Positions 17,368-27,102 are shown, numbered from the stretch's first letter. The stretch is 64,000 nt of DNA from Viridibacterium silvisoli (GCF_036017035.1 NZ_JAYXHS010000003.1:62001-126000); one strand, 5' to 3'. The notes: generated by a model not told the origin, from the letters alone. Translations and numbers: made by a program.

Positions 17368-18726
17368 ATGAAATCGATGCATCTGAAGAGCCTTCTGGCG
17401 CTGACAGCAATCGCTGCTGCAGCACAGGCTTCCGCCGGCCCTGTTGGTTACGGCGCGGCGACAACGGGCGGCACCGGCGGTGAAGTGGTCAATGCCAGTT
17501 CGCGCGACGCCATCCAGGCCGCCATTGACACACTGAAGGCCAACCCACGCAAACTCATCATCAATGTGAGTGGCAACATCTCGGGCGATACCGTGGTGCT
17601 CGACGGCAAGGTCGGTGGCAATAACGTCTCGATCATCGGCGTCGGCAACACCGCCAACTTCACGACCGGCATCAAACTGAAGAACGGCGCCAGCAACGTC
17701 ATCATCCGTAACCTGACGATCCACCACGTCAATACGGGCGACAAGGACGGCATCGGTGTGGAAGGCACGTCATCGAACGTCTGGATCGACCACAACACGC
17801 TCTACAGCTCGCTCGACGTGGACAAGGACTACTACGACGGCATGGCTGACACGAAGAAGGGTGCCGACAAGATCACCATCTCGTACAACTACTTCCACGA
17901 TCACCACAAGGCCTCGCTGCATGGTTACAGCGACAGCGACACCACCACGCGCAACATCACGATCCACCACAACCGTTGGGAGAACATCGGCTCGCGGACG
18001 CCGCTGCAACGCTACGGCAAGGTGCACATCTACAACAACTACTACAACAACATCCTGGTCAGCGGTATCAACATCCGCGTCGGCGCTCTGGCCCTGATCG
18101 AAAGCAATTACTTCGAAAACGTGAAGAACCCTGTCACCTCGCGCGACAGTGATTCGATCGGCTACTGGGACCTGCGCAATAACTACGTTGGCTCGGGCAT
18201 CACGTGGGATCAACCTGATTCGGCGACCGTCAATGCCACCAACTGGACCACCACCAAGGCATACGGCTCCACTGGCTACGCTTACATCGTTGATGCAGCC
18301 TCCTGCGTGAAGAACGTGGTGATCGCTACAGCCGGTGCAGGCAAGAATCTGGCCGAATCGAATGGCTCCTGCACGACCACCAGCTCCTCCTCGAGCACAG
18401 CCACCAGCAGCTCGTCCTCGAAGTCATCGAGCTCCAGCAGCGTTGCCTCCAGCAGCTCGTCCAGCGCGGCATCTTCGTCGGCCAGCAGCTCGTCCGGCAG
18501 TGGCCCTGTACTGAGCGGCACGGGTGACTATCCGGACGGCTTCAGCAAGTGCGCCAACCTGGGCGAAACCTGCGCAGTCAGTAAGGGCACGGGCTGGGTG
18601 GCATTCGGTCGCAAGGGCAAGTGGGTCACCAAGAACGTCGGCGTAGGCAAGAGCATTGCTTGTACCGTCGCGGCCTTCGGTAGCGATCCAGGCGGCAACC
18701 CGAACAAGTGCTCCACCCAGAACTGA
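17368..18726 (+). CDS. Secreted PL1 pectate lyase 3 with poly-Ser linker and Cys-rich C-terminal module
   Basis: 452 residues. Signal peptide ends QASAGPVGYG. The first half differs from lyases 1 and 2: it has VNASSRDAIQAAIDTLKANPRKLIINVSGNI, like canonical PelC-type PL1 enzymes. The second half shares WIDHNT, RTPLQRYGKVHIYNNYY and the run through TTTKAYGSTGYAYI. A shorter Ser linker leads to the 67-residue four-Cys module (about 386-452), which is nearly identical to the modules of lyases 1 and 2. The ATG at 17368 follows AAGGAGACGAGCA. The module is thus more conserved than the catalytic domain it is fused to. Confidence 0.95.
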   Translation: MKSMHLKSLLALTAIAAAAQASAGPVGYGAATTGGTGGEVVNASSRDAIQAAIDTLKANPRKLIINVSGNISGDTVVLDGKVGGNNVSIIGVGNTANFTTGIKLKNGASNVIIRNLTIHHVNTGDKDGIGVEGTSSNVWIDHNTLYSSLDVDKDYYDGMADTKKGADKITISYNYFHDHHKASLHGYSDSDTTTRNITIHHNRWENIGSRTPLQRYGKVHIYNNYYNNILVSGINIRVGALALIESNYFENVKNPVTSRDSDSIGYWDLRNNYVGSGITWDQPDSATVNATNWTTTKAYGSTGYAYIVDAASCVKNVVIATAGAGKNLAESNGSCTTTSSSSSTATSSSSSKSSSSSSVASSSSSSAASSSASSSSGSGPVLSGTGDYPDGFSKCANLGETCAVSKGTGWVAFGRKGKWVTKNVGVGKSIACTVAAFGSDPGGNPNKCSTQN

Positions 18727-18757
18727 AGCAGTTCCGGGCCTGAAAGCAACTTGTATG

Positions 18758-18791
18758 AAAAATGCCGTTCAGCGTGCTGAACGGCATTTTT
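18758..18791. terminator. Bidirectional terminator between pectate lyase 3 and slyX
   Basis: A 16-bp perfect stem (AAAAATGCCGTTCAGC / GCTGAACGGCATTTTT) with a 2-nt centre. T or A runs on both ends serve the convergent genes. Confidence 0.9.
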
Positions 18792-18827
18792 CTTTGTTCC
18801 GCGACAGTTGCCGCCGATACGGCGGCT

Positions 18828-19028
18828 TCAGTAGTGCGGCGGAATGTTGTCACGCGCGTCGGTTTTCTCCGCCGAAGTGTTTGTCTGCATCTGTTGATAC
18901 AACAAGCGCAGTTGCTGTTGCAGATGGTCCAGCTGCTCCTGCTGCCGAAACACCGTGTGGTTCAACTCCTCAAGCAGATGCTCGGCGAAGGCGAGTTTGG
19001 ACTCCAGATTGATGAGGCGGTCTTCCAT
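18828..19028 (-). CDS. slyX: SlyX family protein
   Basis: 66 residues: MEDRLINLESKLAFAEHLL is the SlyX signature, followed by a heptad coiled coil rich in Gln and Leu (QQEQLDHLQQQLRLLYQQM) and a PPHY C-terminus, as in E. coli SlyX (72 residues). Function is unknown; it was named from a position near slyD. Here it interrupts the pectate lyase run on the opposite strand and has no obvious link to pectin. Confidence 0.88.
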   Translation of the reverse strand: MEDRLINLESKLAFAEHLLEELNHTVFRQQEQLDHLQQQLRLLYQQMQTNTSAEKTDARDNIPPHY

Positions 19029-19330
19029 GGTTCACATCCTGTCGGCAGCGCCGCGGCATGGCCGCGTGCGAGGCGGCGATTGTATGTCCATCGGGCTCGC
19101 CGCTCCAGCCTCGGCACGGCCTGTCTGACAGTCTCGAATCGTCCTTGACCTTTCGCGAGGCAGCTACCACGCTGTCCAAGGCGATGATGTTTGCATCCGC
19201 AGGAGCTACCAGAACTGCTCGCAACCGCAAAAAACATCAACGTCGACATTCAACTGACATCAACAGGAAGGGCTTTATCGAATCACACAGTTACATCGTT
19301 TTTATCAAAAATACGAAAAGGAGACACACT
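19029..19330 (+). promoter_or_regulatory. Upstream region of pectate lyase 4
   Basis: A 302-bp gap between divergent slyX and the lyase. I see neither the GCAGCATTCCAT block nor the AGTCTTACAGACT repeat found before lyases 2 and 3. The last 80 nt are AT-rich and end in AAAAGGAGACACACT before a GTG start. Confidence 0.35.
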
Positions 19331-20698
19331 GTGAAGCTGCTACACCTCATCTCTAGCGCGCTGCTCGCCACCACGCTGTCGTTCGGTGCGCACGCCGCCA
19401 ATCGTCCTGGCGGTTACGTCACCATCTGCACCGAAGGCAAGACCTGCTCCGTCAGTAGTGCTACCAGCGTGGCTTACGGCCGTGCCGACAAGTTCACGTT
19501 CAAGACCCTCACCGGCAGCTTCGTTTGCAGTGAGGCCACTTTCGGAGCGGGCACCAAGGTCGCGGGCGGCACCAACGAGTGCTCGGTCCCGAGCGGCACG
19601 TCATCAAGCTCCAGCAGCGTCACCCCGTCATCCTCGAGTTCGTCAAAGTCTTCGTCTTCAAGCGTAACGCCGTCGTCGAGCTCCTCGTCATCCTCCACCC
19701 CACCAGCCTCGTCCAGCTCTTCCAAATCGTCAGCCAGCAGCTCTGTGGTTGCCTGCACCACCACGGGCGGCACACCGACCGATGGCTTCAAGGTTGACGG
19801 TTTTGCCTCGATCAACGCGCTGGGACTCGGCACGACCACGGGCGGTGTCGGTGGCTGCGTGGTCAAGGTAAAGACGCTTGACGAGCTGAAGACCTACAGC
19901 GACTCCAACAACAAGTACGTGATCCTGATCGACGGCGTGATCGATCTGGCCGGCATGGTGCCACTGCGCTCCGACAAGACCGTCATCGGCCTGTCGGGCT
20001 CCAAGCTCATCAACGGCGGCTTCGAGATCTACAAGCGTCAGAACATCGTGATCCGCAACGTCTTCTTCCAGGGCGCGCCGGATGACACGCTGAAGATCAA
20101 CCAGAACACGCACCACGTGTGGGTCGATCACTGCACCTTCTCCGACGGCGATGTCTATCCGGACGGCAAGGAACACGATGGCCTCTTCGACATCACGCGC
20201 CAGACCAGCAACATCACGATCAGCTACAGCCTGTTCAAGAATCACAGCAAGACCATGCTGATCGGGCACAGCGACTCGGCGTCCGATGACACAGGCTTCC
20301 TGAAGACAACGATTCATCACAACGTCTTCGCGACCGACCAGCGTCATCCGCGCGTGCGTTTCGGTGAGGTGCACGTCTACAACAATTACTACCTCGCCAA
20401 CTCGCTCTACGGCGTCGCATCGACGATGAATGCCAAGGTGCTGCTGGAAGGTAATTACTTCAAGAACGTGCCGTACCCGAGCTACGTCGGCTATGCAGAA
20501 TCCGGCCCGGGCGAGCTGGTCCAGCGCAACAACATCCTGGACAACTCCGGCCCGTTCCAGACAGCAGGTTCGGCCTTCGATCCGAAGACCTACTACAGCT
20601 ACACGGTTGACGATCCTTCGACGATTCCCAATCTGACCAGCAAGGTCGGCGTCGGCATCATTGACCCCTGGAAGGCTGCAGGCACAGCACCATTCTGA
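19331..20698 (+). CDS. Secreted PL1 pectate lyase 4 with N-terminal Cys-rich module
   Basis: 455 residues from a GTG start at 19331 (AGGAG 9 nt upstream). Upstream in-frame codons would bury the signal peptide LLHLISSALLATTLSFGAHA. The order is reversed relative to lyases 1-3: signal peptide 1-22, Cys-rich module at about 24-87 (GGYVTICTEGKTCSVSS to TNECSVP), a Ser/Pro/Lys linker, then the PL1 beta-helix. The catalytic domain has VWVDHCTFSDGDVYPDG, DITRQTSNITISYSLF and QRHPRVRFGEVHVYNNYY (RxPxxR). It belongs to a different PL1 subgroup from lyases 1-3. It acts on polygalacturonate or low-methyl pectin (family knowledge). Confidence 0.93.
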   Translation: MKLLHLISSALLATTLSFGAHAANRPGGYVTICTEGKTCSVSSATSVAYGRADKFTFKTLTGSFVCSEATFGAGTKVAGGTNECSVPSGTSSSSSSVTPSSSSSSKSSSSSVTPSSSSSSSSTPPASSSSSKSSASSSVVACTTTGGTPTDGFKVDGFASINALGLGTTTGGVGGCVVKVKTLDELKTYSDSNNKYVILIDGVIDLAGMVPLRSDKTVIGLSGSKLINGGFEIYKRQNIVIRNVFFQGAPDDTLKINQNTHHVWVDHCTFSDGDVYPDGKEHDGLFDITRQTSNITISYSLFKNHSKTMLIGHSDSASDDTGFLKTTIHHNVFATDQRHPRVRFGEVHVYNNYYLANSLYGVASTMNAKVLLEGNYFKNVPYPSYVGYAESGPGELVQRNNILDNSGPFQTAGSAFDPKTYYSYTVDDPSTIPNLTSKVGVGIIDPWKAAGTAPF

Positions 20699-20716
20699 CG
20701 CGCTTGAGGCATACAT

Positions 20717-20758
20717 GAAAAACGGGGCGCATCGGCCTGGCCGGTGCGCCCCGTTTTC
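20717..20758. terminator. Bidirectional terminator between pectate lyase 4 and the DUF748 gene
   Basis: AAAACGGGGCGCA pairs with TGCGCCCCGTTTT across an inner GGCCTGGCC hairpin. A and T runs on both sides serve the convergent genes. Confidence 0.85.
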
Positions 20759-20790
20759 ATTACCCCTGCCCTACGACTACACGCTCGAAG

Positions 20791-23700
20791 CTATTTCAGC
20801 GAGAAGTCGACGCGCATGGCGGGCTGCTTGCCCGCATCTGCGCCGAGTCTGCTCTCCAGGACAAAGATGCGTGCTGCCGGAATCTTGCCCTGCCCTGTCA
20901 GCCAGTTCCGTACGGCCTGGGCACGACTATTGGCAAGGCTGCGCAGGTCCGCCTCGTTCACCTTCGTGTTATCGAGCAAGAGCTTTTCCATTTCTGGCGC
21001 CGGCACGCCCTTTGTCATGCCGATGGCGTTTTTCGGTTTATCGAAAGACGCTGAACGATAGACCCGCTCCAGCAACTCCGGATATTCCTCGGGCTTGATC
21101 GCCAACGCATCTACCTCGCCCACACTCTCGCCACGCCTGACCATCATCTCGGCCTTCAGCGCGCGCAGCCGGCTGTTGAGGCTGGCTTGCTTGAGCCCGG
21201 CAACGTCGGCAACGGGATCTGCGCTACCCGTGATTTCGAGGCTCAGCGCAGGGCGATCGGTCAGCGCGCGTGTCAGCGTGCTCAGTTTCTCCTCCGCGGG
21301 CTTCGACAGTGTTGCCAGACCAGCATTGAAATCGAGATAGGAAAGTTCTTCGCCACCGCCGAACATTGACCCCAGCAAGGCAAATGGCGCCGTCACCGCC
21401 TTGGTCACCAGATTGACCAAGACGCGCAGGATGATGCCTCCCACACTGAACTCGGGATCATCGAGCGTACCGCTGATGGGCATGTTCAGATCGATGACGC
21501 CGTTGCGATCTTTCAGCAGCGACACCGCAAGTAATACGGGCAGCTTCGTTGCATCGGGACTCTCAACGCGCTCACCAAAGGTCAGTTGATCGAGAAACAC
21601 CTTGTTCTCGGCAGTGAGCTTGCGGTCGCGAATACGATAATTCACGTCCATCGACAATTTGCCCTTGCTGATGCCATAGCCCACGTAGCGGGCGGCGTAA
21701 GGCGACACGCCGGTGAGGTCGACACCCGTCACCTTGGCCTTGATGTCGAGGTATTTGTCCTGTCGCAAGGGATTGAGCTGGCCACTGACGTCGACCGGCG
21801 CGCTGCGATCCACGAGCGCTTTCAACGAGAGTTCGGCCAGCGAATCTGGATCAGGTGACAAGCCACTCAAGCTGCCCGCCACATCGGTCAGATTGGCATC
21901 GTAGTTTGGCTTGATGAAACGGTCGCTGAAGTTGATCGCACCGCCAGAGAACGTCGCGCGGCCAACCCGGATATCAAGCGGCCTGGCAGCTGCCGCAACA
22001 CTGCTACTGGCTGACGATCCAGGTGCATTCGCCGCCACCGCGGGTGACGACAGGGCCTCCTCCTCTTGCCGTGTCATCTCGCGCAGGTTGAAACGCCCCT
22101 GACTGTCGAGGATCAGGCGTGTGTAGAAATCGTCGAGCCGCAAGTCGCCAATGCTCAGAGCCAGCGGCTCGCTGCGAGCCTTGACGCGCTTGAGTGCAAA
22201 GGACTTCCAGCGCAGGAAGTCAGCATCGTTGATCTGGTCGAAAGAGTTCAGGTTACTCACCGACAGGTCTCCTTCGTAGGAGAAGTGCGGCGTCTGCGCG
22301 TTCGTCATGTCGAAAGCGGCAGTACCCCGTGCATCCAGCGTGCCCTGCGTCAGCAACACCCGCAACATGCTGCTCAGGTAAGGCTGCGTGAACACCAGAT
22401 CAACGCTACGCGCATCGACCTTCACCTCGCCCGCCAATGGCGCTACAGCAGCCTGCCCCGCCAGATTGATCCGGCCCTTGCGATTGAGTTCGGCACCGAG
22501 CTCGAACTTGCCCTTGCTGCCCTTGGCGTTGGAAAAGCCCTCTGCCTTCAATGCCAGGTTGGCGATGCTGAGCCTGACCGGATTCTTGCCCGTGCGGTCC
22601 GTCGCCTGCACATTCCACTTGCTGATATCGACCTTGCCGGAGCGCACCTTCCACTCCCCGGCCGTCGAGGCTACCTCCGCCGTCAAAGGCGCCATCTCCG
22701 GCTTGTCGGCGCGCTCTTTTGGCGTGCCTGCACTCAGCGCCTCGAGCAGATCGATCTTGCCGTCCGCAGCGCGCTCTACGTTCAGTTGGGCGTCGCTGCT
22801 GGAGATCTGATCGAGGAGGATGTCGCGCTTGTCGACGTCTATCGTGGCGCCTGTCAGGGCAAACGTCTTGAGCGTGAGCAAGGGCTGCGGCTCGCGCCCT
22901 TTGCCGCGCCGCTTCGGCTCTGCCATCGATGCAGTCGCAGGCAGCAGCAGATCCTGCACGCTCAGCGCCGTCTCCGACATGCGCAGCCCGGTCTCCGTCG
23001 GCGCCTTGGGAGGCGACACCTGCATTCGCGCGGAGACGCCGAGCAACCCCGTCGGCTTTGCCGCACCCATGGCGAATGCATAGTACGGGTGATAGCGCTC
23101 GATCGGCAGCGCATCGACCGTTACGCGCACATCAGCCGTGCGCTTGCCTGCGTTGAAACTTCCCTGCACCCCGAGCTTGCCGGATGACTCAAGCTGCAGA
23201 TCGGCTTTCAGTTGGGCATCGCGCGCGCCCGCGAGATCAAATTCCCGGATCTGCACTTCAACCGGCGTGATGTCGTGTTTGAAACCGCCTTCAACCGCCT
23301 CGTCGTCCAGACGTACACGCGCCTTGCTCAGCGTGATCTCGCTCACCGTCAGCAGCGGTGATTTGCTTGCGCTGTTCGACGCCGCCGGTGCAGAAGCTGC
23401 GGCCGCGGACGCTGTGGCAGTTGCCGGAGCCTTCGTGACCAAGCGCTGCAGATTGAGGCTGCCATCTGCAAAACGATGCACATCGAGCTCGGGTTCGATC
23501 AGGTTCGCCGAACGCAAGGCAATACGCATCGGGTTCGCCAGCGGCTGGACGTCTTGCAGGCCCAGCCGCAATTCCTTGAACGCCAGCAGTGGCTTGTCAT
23601 CGCGCTCGGTCACCCGCACGGCAGACAGCGCCACATCCCCTCGCAGGGTGAAGCTTGGCTCGCCCTTGTCATGCTCGGTCCACACCGACTCGAGCTTTGC

Positions 23701-24501
23701 ATCCAGCGTCGCCTGCGGAATCTTCACCGGCAGCGCAACGGGGACGTAGCCGAGATAGCGCACGAGATCGAAGCCCTCGAGCTGCAACTCAAGGCTGGCC
23801 TCGCGTCGATCAGCAAACGGCTTGAGTTGACCCTGTAACGCGAAGTCCTTCCCGTTCACACGCGTCTCGAGATGCGGCTTGACGAGAATCTCCACTTGCG
23901 AGGGCATGCTAGACACGAAAGGCAGGCCCAGCGTCAGCTGATCGATCACATGTTTCTGGCCGACCGCGGCATCGTCAAAATCGATGCGTCCGTTCTCTAT
24001 TTCGATATTGTTCAGCGCGAACCGCGGCGGCTCCGACGACGGCTCCTTTGGCTGGGCGGCAAGGCGCTCGAGGATGTCGGAAAAATTGAACCTGTTGTCC
24101 GCCAGGCGCACGATGTGCAGCTCCGGCTCATGCAGCTGCAAAGCACTCAGTACCAGGCCGCGCCGGAACAGGGAGCTGAGTTCAGCATTCGCATATACGC
24201 TGCCCAGCGACACGAAGTCGCCCTTTCCATCCTGCTCTGCGATGCGCAGGCCTTCCAGGGTCACACTCAGTGCAAACGGGTTGATGCGCACTTTTGCCAC
24301 GCTGACCTGACGACCGAGCGCCTTGCTGGCCTGCTCCTGCAGCACGCTACGCACCAGCGGCGGTGCGGCGAGGAAGCCAAGAACTGCAATGAGCACCACG
24401 CCAACGCCGACGATCAACAGGGCACGTCGCCAATTGAAAGTCTTCAGGCCTTGCTGGACTGCGTCCGGCAAGCGATTCCAGATTTGTTCAGAGACAGGCA
24501 T
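20791..24501 (-). CDS. Large AsmA-like DUF748 protein
   Basis: 1236 residues. The cytosolic N-terminus is followed by one TM helix (about 28-46, LLIVGVGVVLIAVLGFLA), then a very long periplasmic region of AsmA/DUF748 type with repeated beta-rich segments (INPFALSVTLEGLRI, NIEIENGRIDFDD, ITLSKARVRLDDEA). It ends in an OmpA-like stretch near the C-terminus (LSLEITGSADPVAD to NSRAQAVRNWL). AsmA-superfamily proteins form long lipid-conducting grooves between inner and outer membrane; a role in envelope lipid transport is inferred. It is monocistronic, divergent from the sulfurtransferase gene. An Ala/Ser-rich patch (ATASAAAASAPAAS) marks a flexible joint. Confidence 0.85.
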   Translation of the reverse strand: MPVSEQIWNRLPDAVQQGLKTFNWRRALLIVGVGVVLIAVLGFLAAPPLVRSVLQEQASKALGRQVSVAKVRINPFALSVTLEGLRIAEQDGKGDFVSLGSVYANAELSSLFRRGLVLSALQLHEPELHIVRLADNRFNFSDILERLAAQPKEPSSEPPRFALNNIEIENGRIDFDDAAVGQKHVIDQLTLGLPFVSSMPSQVEILVKPHLETRVNGKDFALQGQLKPFADRREASLELQLEGFDLVRYLGYVPVALPVKIPQATLDAKLESVWTEHDKGEPSFTLRGDVALSAVRVTERDDKPLLAFKELRLGLQDVQPLANPMRIALRSANLIEPELDVHRFADGSLNLQRLVTKAPATATASAAAASAPAASNSASKSPLLTVSEITLSKARVRLDDEAVEGGFKHDITPVEVQIREFDLAGARDAQLKADLQLESSGKLGVQGSFNAGKRTADVRVTVDALPIERYHPYYAFAMGAAKPTGLLGVSARMQVSPPKAPTETGLRMSETALSVQDLLLPATASMAEPKRRGKGREPQPLLTLKTFALTGATIDVDKRDILLDQISSSDAQLNVERAADGKIDLLEALSAGTPKERADKPEMAPLTAEVASTAGEWKVRSGKVDISKWNVQATDRTGKNPVRLSIANLALKAEGFSNAKGSKGKFELGAELNRKGRINLAGQAAVAPLAGEVKVDARSVDLVFTQPYLSSMLRVLLTQGTLDARGTAAFDMTNAQTPHFSYEGDLSVSNLNSFDQINDADFLRWKSFALKRVKARSEPLALSIGDLRLDDFYTRLILDSQGRFNLREMTRQEEEALSSPAVAANAPGSSASSSVAAAARPLDIRVGRATFSGGAINFSDRFIKPNYDANLTDVAGSLSGLSPDPDSLAELSLKALVDRSAPVDVSGQLNPLRQDKYLDIKAKVTGVDLTGVSPYAARYVGYGISKGKLSMDVNYRIRDRKLTAENKVFLDQLTFGERVESPDATKLPVLLAVSLLKDRNGVIDLNMPISGTLDDPEFSVGGIILRVLVNLVTKAVTAPFALLGSMFGGGEELSYLDFNAGLATLSKPAEEKLSTLTRALTDRPALSLEITGSADPVADVAGLKQASLNSRLRALKAEMMVRRGESVGEVDALAIKPEEYPELLERVYRSASFDKPKNAIGMTKGVPAPEMEKLLLDNTKVNEADLRSLANSRAQAVRNWLTGQGKIPAARIFVLESRLGADAGKQPAMRVDFSLK

Positions 24502-24602
24502 GGGCGCAGGTTAACACCAGCTCCAGTAATCGTGAAGTTGCGGACAACGCCAGCCCTGCAAGACAATGCCCATGACAATCCTCTCTTAAGCGCGGCCTCG
24601 CC

Positions 24603-25487
24603 ATGACGGAACCTCACTCATTCACGACACTCATCAACGCAGCAACACTGCGAGCACACATGGAGCAGCCCGACTGGTTGATTCTGGACCTGCGCCATGA
24701 CCTCGCCCAGCCCGCCGCTGGCCGCGACGCCTACGCAACAGGACACATCCCCGGCGCGATATTCCTGCAGCTTGATGAAGATCTGTCGGGCGCCAAGAAC
24801 GGCCGCAACGGTCGTCACCCTTTGCCCGCACGCGAGCAATTTGCAGCGCGACTCGCAGAGCTTGGCCTGAACAGGCATACACAGGTCGTCGCATACGACG
24901 CGCAAGGCGGCATGTTCGCCGCGCGCCTGTGGTGGATGTTGCGCTGGGTTGGCCACTCGGCCGTCGCGGTGCTGGATGGCGGTCTGCCCGCGTGGCAGGC
25001 CAGCGGCGGAGCGCTGTCACAAGCCGTCCCTTCTGCTCGCCCCCGCGGCGACTTCACTGCTGCGGACTCACTCGTTACGCAAGTCAGCGCCACGGAGGTG
25101 CTGGCATCTCTCGGCAAGACGCAGAAACTCATCATCGATGCGCGCGCGCCGGATCGCTTTCGTGGCGAAAACGAAACCCTTGATCCGGTCGGCGGGCACA
25201 TTCCTGGAGCAGCCAACCGTTTCTTTCGCGACAACCTGCAAGCCGACGGCTCATTCAAACCGGCGCAACAATTGCGCGAAGAATTCATGACAGCCCAGCA
25301 GGCTTACGCCACGGGCGACATCATCATGCAATGCGGCTCAGGCGTGACGGCCTGTCACAACCTGTTGGCGCTCGAAATCGCGGGGCTGTACGGGGCTGCG
25401 CTGTATCCCGGTTCGTGGAGCGAATGGTGTAGCGATCCGGCCCGGCCCATCGCGCGCGGCGACGAGGCGCCTACCCAATCGGGCTAA
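24603..25487 (+). CDS. sseA: Thiosulfate/3-mercaptopyruvate sulfurtransferase
   Basis: 294 residues with two rhodanese domains. The first (about 10-140) is the inactive one and contains the HIPGAIFLQLDEDLS motif. The second carries the catalytic Cys in MQCGSGVTACHN, the CGSGVT loop typical of 3-mercaptopyruvate sulfurtransferases. It transfers sulfane sulfur from mercaptopyruvate or thiosulfate to thiols or cyanide in the cytosol. GHIPGAANRFFRDNL is also diagnostic. No signal peptide. Substrate preference cannot be read with certainty. Confidence 0.9.
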   Translation: MTEPHSFTTLINAATLRAHMEQPDWLILDLRHDLAQPAAGRDAYATGHIPGAIFLQLDEDLSGAKNGRNGRHPLPAREQFAARLAELGLNRHTQVVAYDAQGGMFAARLWWMLRWVGHSAVAVLDGGLPAWQASGGALSQAVPSARPRGDFTAADSLVTQVSATEVLASLGKTQKLIIDARAPDRFRGENETLDPVGGHIPGAANRFFRDNLQADGSFKPAQQLREEFMTAQQAYATGDIIMQCGSGVTACHNLLALEIAGLYGAALYPGSWSEWCSDPARPIARGDEAPTQSG

Positions 25488-25578
25488 TTGTCACCAGGCA
25501 GTTCCGGTGCGGCGGCGTGCAGCCCATAATGGCTCGTCGATAACCTATCGATGGCCAGCAACGAGCGGGGGATCAGGT

Positions 25579-26340
25579 ATGAGCACCAAGCAGATTGTCA
25601 CGCAGCTTGCACACAGGATGGGTTACGAGATCGTGCCGGCATGGCGCATGCGCGGCCTGTCATTCTCCCGTCATCTGGCCAGCCTCTTCGAGCAATACCG
25701 TGTCGACACGGTCATCGATGTCGGCGCCAACGTCGGGCAGTACCATGACTTCATCCGCGCAGAAGTCGACTTTCATGGTCCCATCCTGTCCTACGAGCCA
25801 CAACCAGACTGCTTCGGCCGGCTCACGGAGCGCGTCACCCAGGACAAACACTGGCAGGTGCGCAACCTCGCACTCGGCACTGAACCTGGCGAACTGTCGC
25901 TGAACATCATGAACGACTCGCAGTTCAGCTCATTCCTGGCTCCCGAGCACGGCGTGATTGGCGACTTCGTTGAAATGAACCAGGTGCGCCAGGTCGTCAA
26001 AGTGCCTGTAGCGCGGCTCGACGATGACCTGTCACTACCCGCAGTACAGAGCATGACGCCCGGCCGGCTCTACCTCAAGCTGGACACACAAGGCTTTGAT
26101 CTGGCGGTGTTGCGAGGCGCCATGCAGACTCTGACGCGCACCGTGGCCTTGCAGACGGAACTGTCGATCAAACCGGTCTACCAAGGCATGACGGATTACC
26201 GCCAGATGATCGACGAGCTGGAAAACATGGGTTTCGAGCTGAGCAGCATGTTTCCCATCAGCCATGATGCCGACCTCGGTCTGATCGAAGCAGATGGAGT
26301 ATTCATCAATCGCCGCGCGCTGGAAATGCAACGCGCATAG
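25579..26340 (+). CDS. FkbM family SAM-dependent methyltransferase
   Basis: 253 residues. The SAM-binding motif I is VIDVGANVGQYHDF, followed by SYEPQPDCFGRL (acidic loop) and LYLKLDTQGFDLAVLRGA, the FkbM hallmark DxQGxE/D. FkbM enzymes O-methylate sugars, polyketides or lipid carriers. The substrate here is unknown and no polysaccharide gene is adjacent. The ATG at 25579 is preceded by GGGGGATCAGGT. It is 91 nt after sseA and could be cotranscribed. Confidence 0.88.
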   Translation: MSTKQIVTQLAHRMGYEIVPAWRMRGLSFSRHLASLFEQYRVDTVIDVGANVGQYHDFIRAEVDFHGPILSYEPQPDCFGRLTERVTQDKHWQVRNLALGTEPGELSLNIMNDSQFSSFLAPEHGVIGDFVEMNQVRQVVKVPVARLDDDLSLPAVQSMTPGRLYLKLDTQGFDLAVLRGAMQTLTRTVALQTELSIKPVYQGMTDYRQMIDELENMGFELSSMFPISHDADLGLIEADGVFINRRALEMQRA

Positions 26341-26349
26341 TCTGGATGC

Positions 26350-27102
26350 TCAGCGTGCAGCGGAGAAGACCGTGTCGCGCGCACCGTCCGGCAGGCGGTC
26401 GATCATCGCTTGCAACAACTTCAGATCCACCAGGGTGACGTGGCGTGCCCGGGCCTCGGCTGCGATAGCAGGGTCAAAACCGGCCGGTGCCACGAAGAAG
26501 GCCTTTTCCAGACCATCGTCCTCCATGACGCGCAATAGTGCAGCGTATGCCTGTGTGCCCTGCTGGGCGCTGCCTGCACGACACTGCAGAATGGCGATTG
26601 GCTTGTCCGTATTCCGCGGTACCAGACGAATGCGGTACTCGCCGTCGGCGCCTGTCGCAACGGTCTTACTGTGCAGCCCATTGAATTGATACAAGGCCAT
26701 GCACAGGCGTTCGAGCGGGATCTGGCCCAGCGCATCGATCGCGGGAGGCGGCGCGAGCTCGGGCTCGGCGAACTCCTGGACTCCAGCCTCTGCGCCCGCC
26801 TTGACCTTGGCAGAACTTGAAGTCGCCACAGGCGCCATGCGCGTGAAAGACTCTTCCTCCTCCACCCGCGTTTCCTGCGCGCGCACCTGCAGCAACTTGT
26901 AAATGGCGCCAGCCGCCAACACGAAGCTCAGGACGGTCGCCAACAGCCTGAGGAAAGCGGTGAGGCCGCTTGTTGGTGCCATCAAGGCCGTCGGCAGCAC
27001 ATAGGCCAGCACGAAGATAGCCAGCGCCCGCCCTGCCGCGGCTTGCCAGCGCTCGCCGAAGATCAGCCCGGACAAGCCGGATTCCGATACATCTCGTGAC
27101 AT
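26350..27102 (-). CDS. Membrane-anchored restriction-endonuclease-like protein
   Basis: 250 residues. Two TM helices at about 25-45 and 50-68 (LAIFVLAYVLPTALMAP and LLATVLSFVLAAGAIY) precede an acidic linker and a C-terminal domain of Mrr/restriction-endonuclease type. In that domain LVPRNTDKPIAILQCRAG stands where the PD-(D/E)xK core strand (usually QxK or ExK) occurs. The final strand-helix is RHVTLVDLKLLQAMIDRL. The Lys of the motif appears replaced by Arg in QCR, so nuclease activity is uncertain. Start ATG at 27102 with AGGG upstream. Function unknown. Confidence 0.6.
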   Translation of the reverse strand: MSRDVSESGLSGLIFGERWQAAAGRALAIFVLAYVLPTALMAPTSGLTAFLRLLATVLSFVLAAGAIYKLLQVRAQETRVEEEESFTRMAPVATSSSAKVKAGAEAGVQEFAEPELAPPPAIDALGQIPLERLCMALYQFNGLHSKTVATGADGEYRIRLVPRNTDKPIAILQCRAGSAQQGTQAYAALLRVMEDDGLEKAFFVAPAGFDPAIAAEARARHVTLVDLKLLQAMIDRLPDGARDTVFSAAR

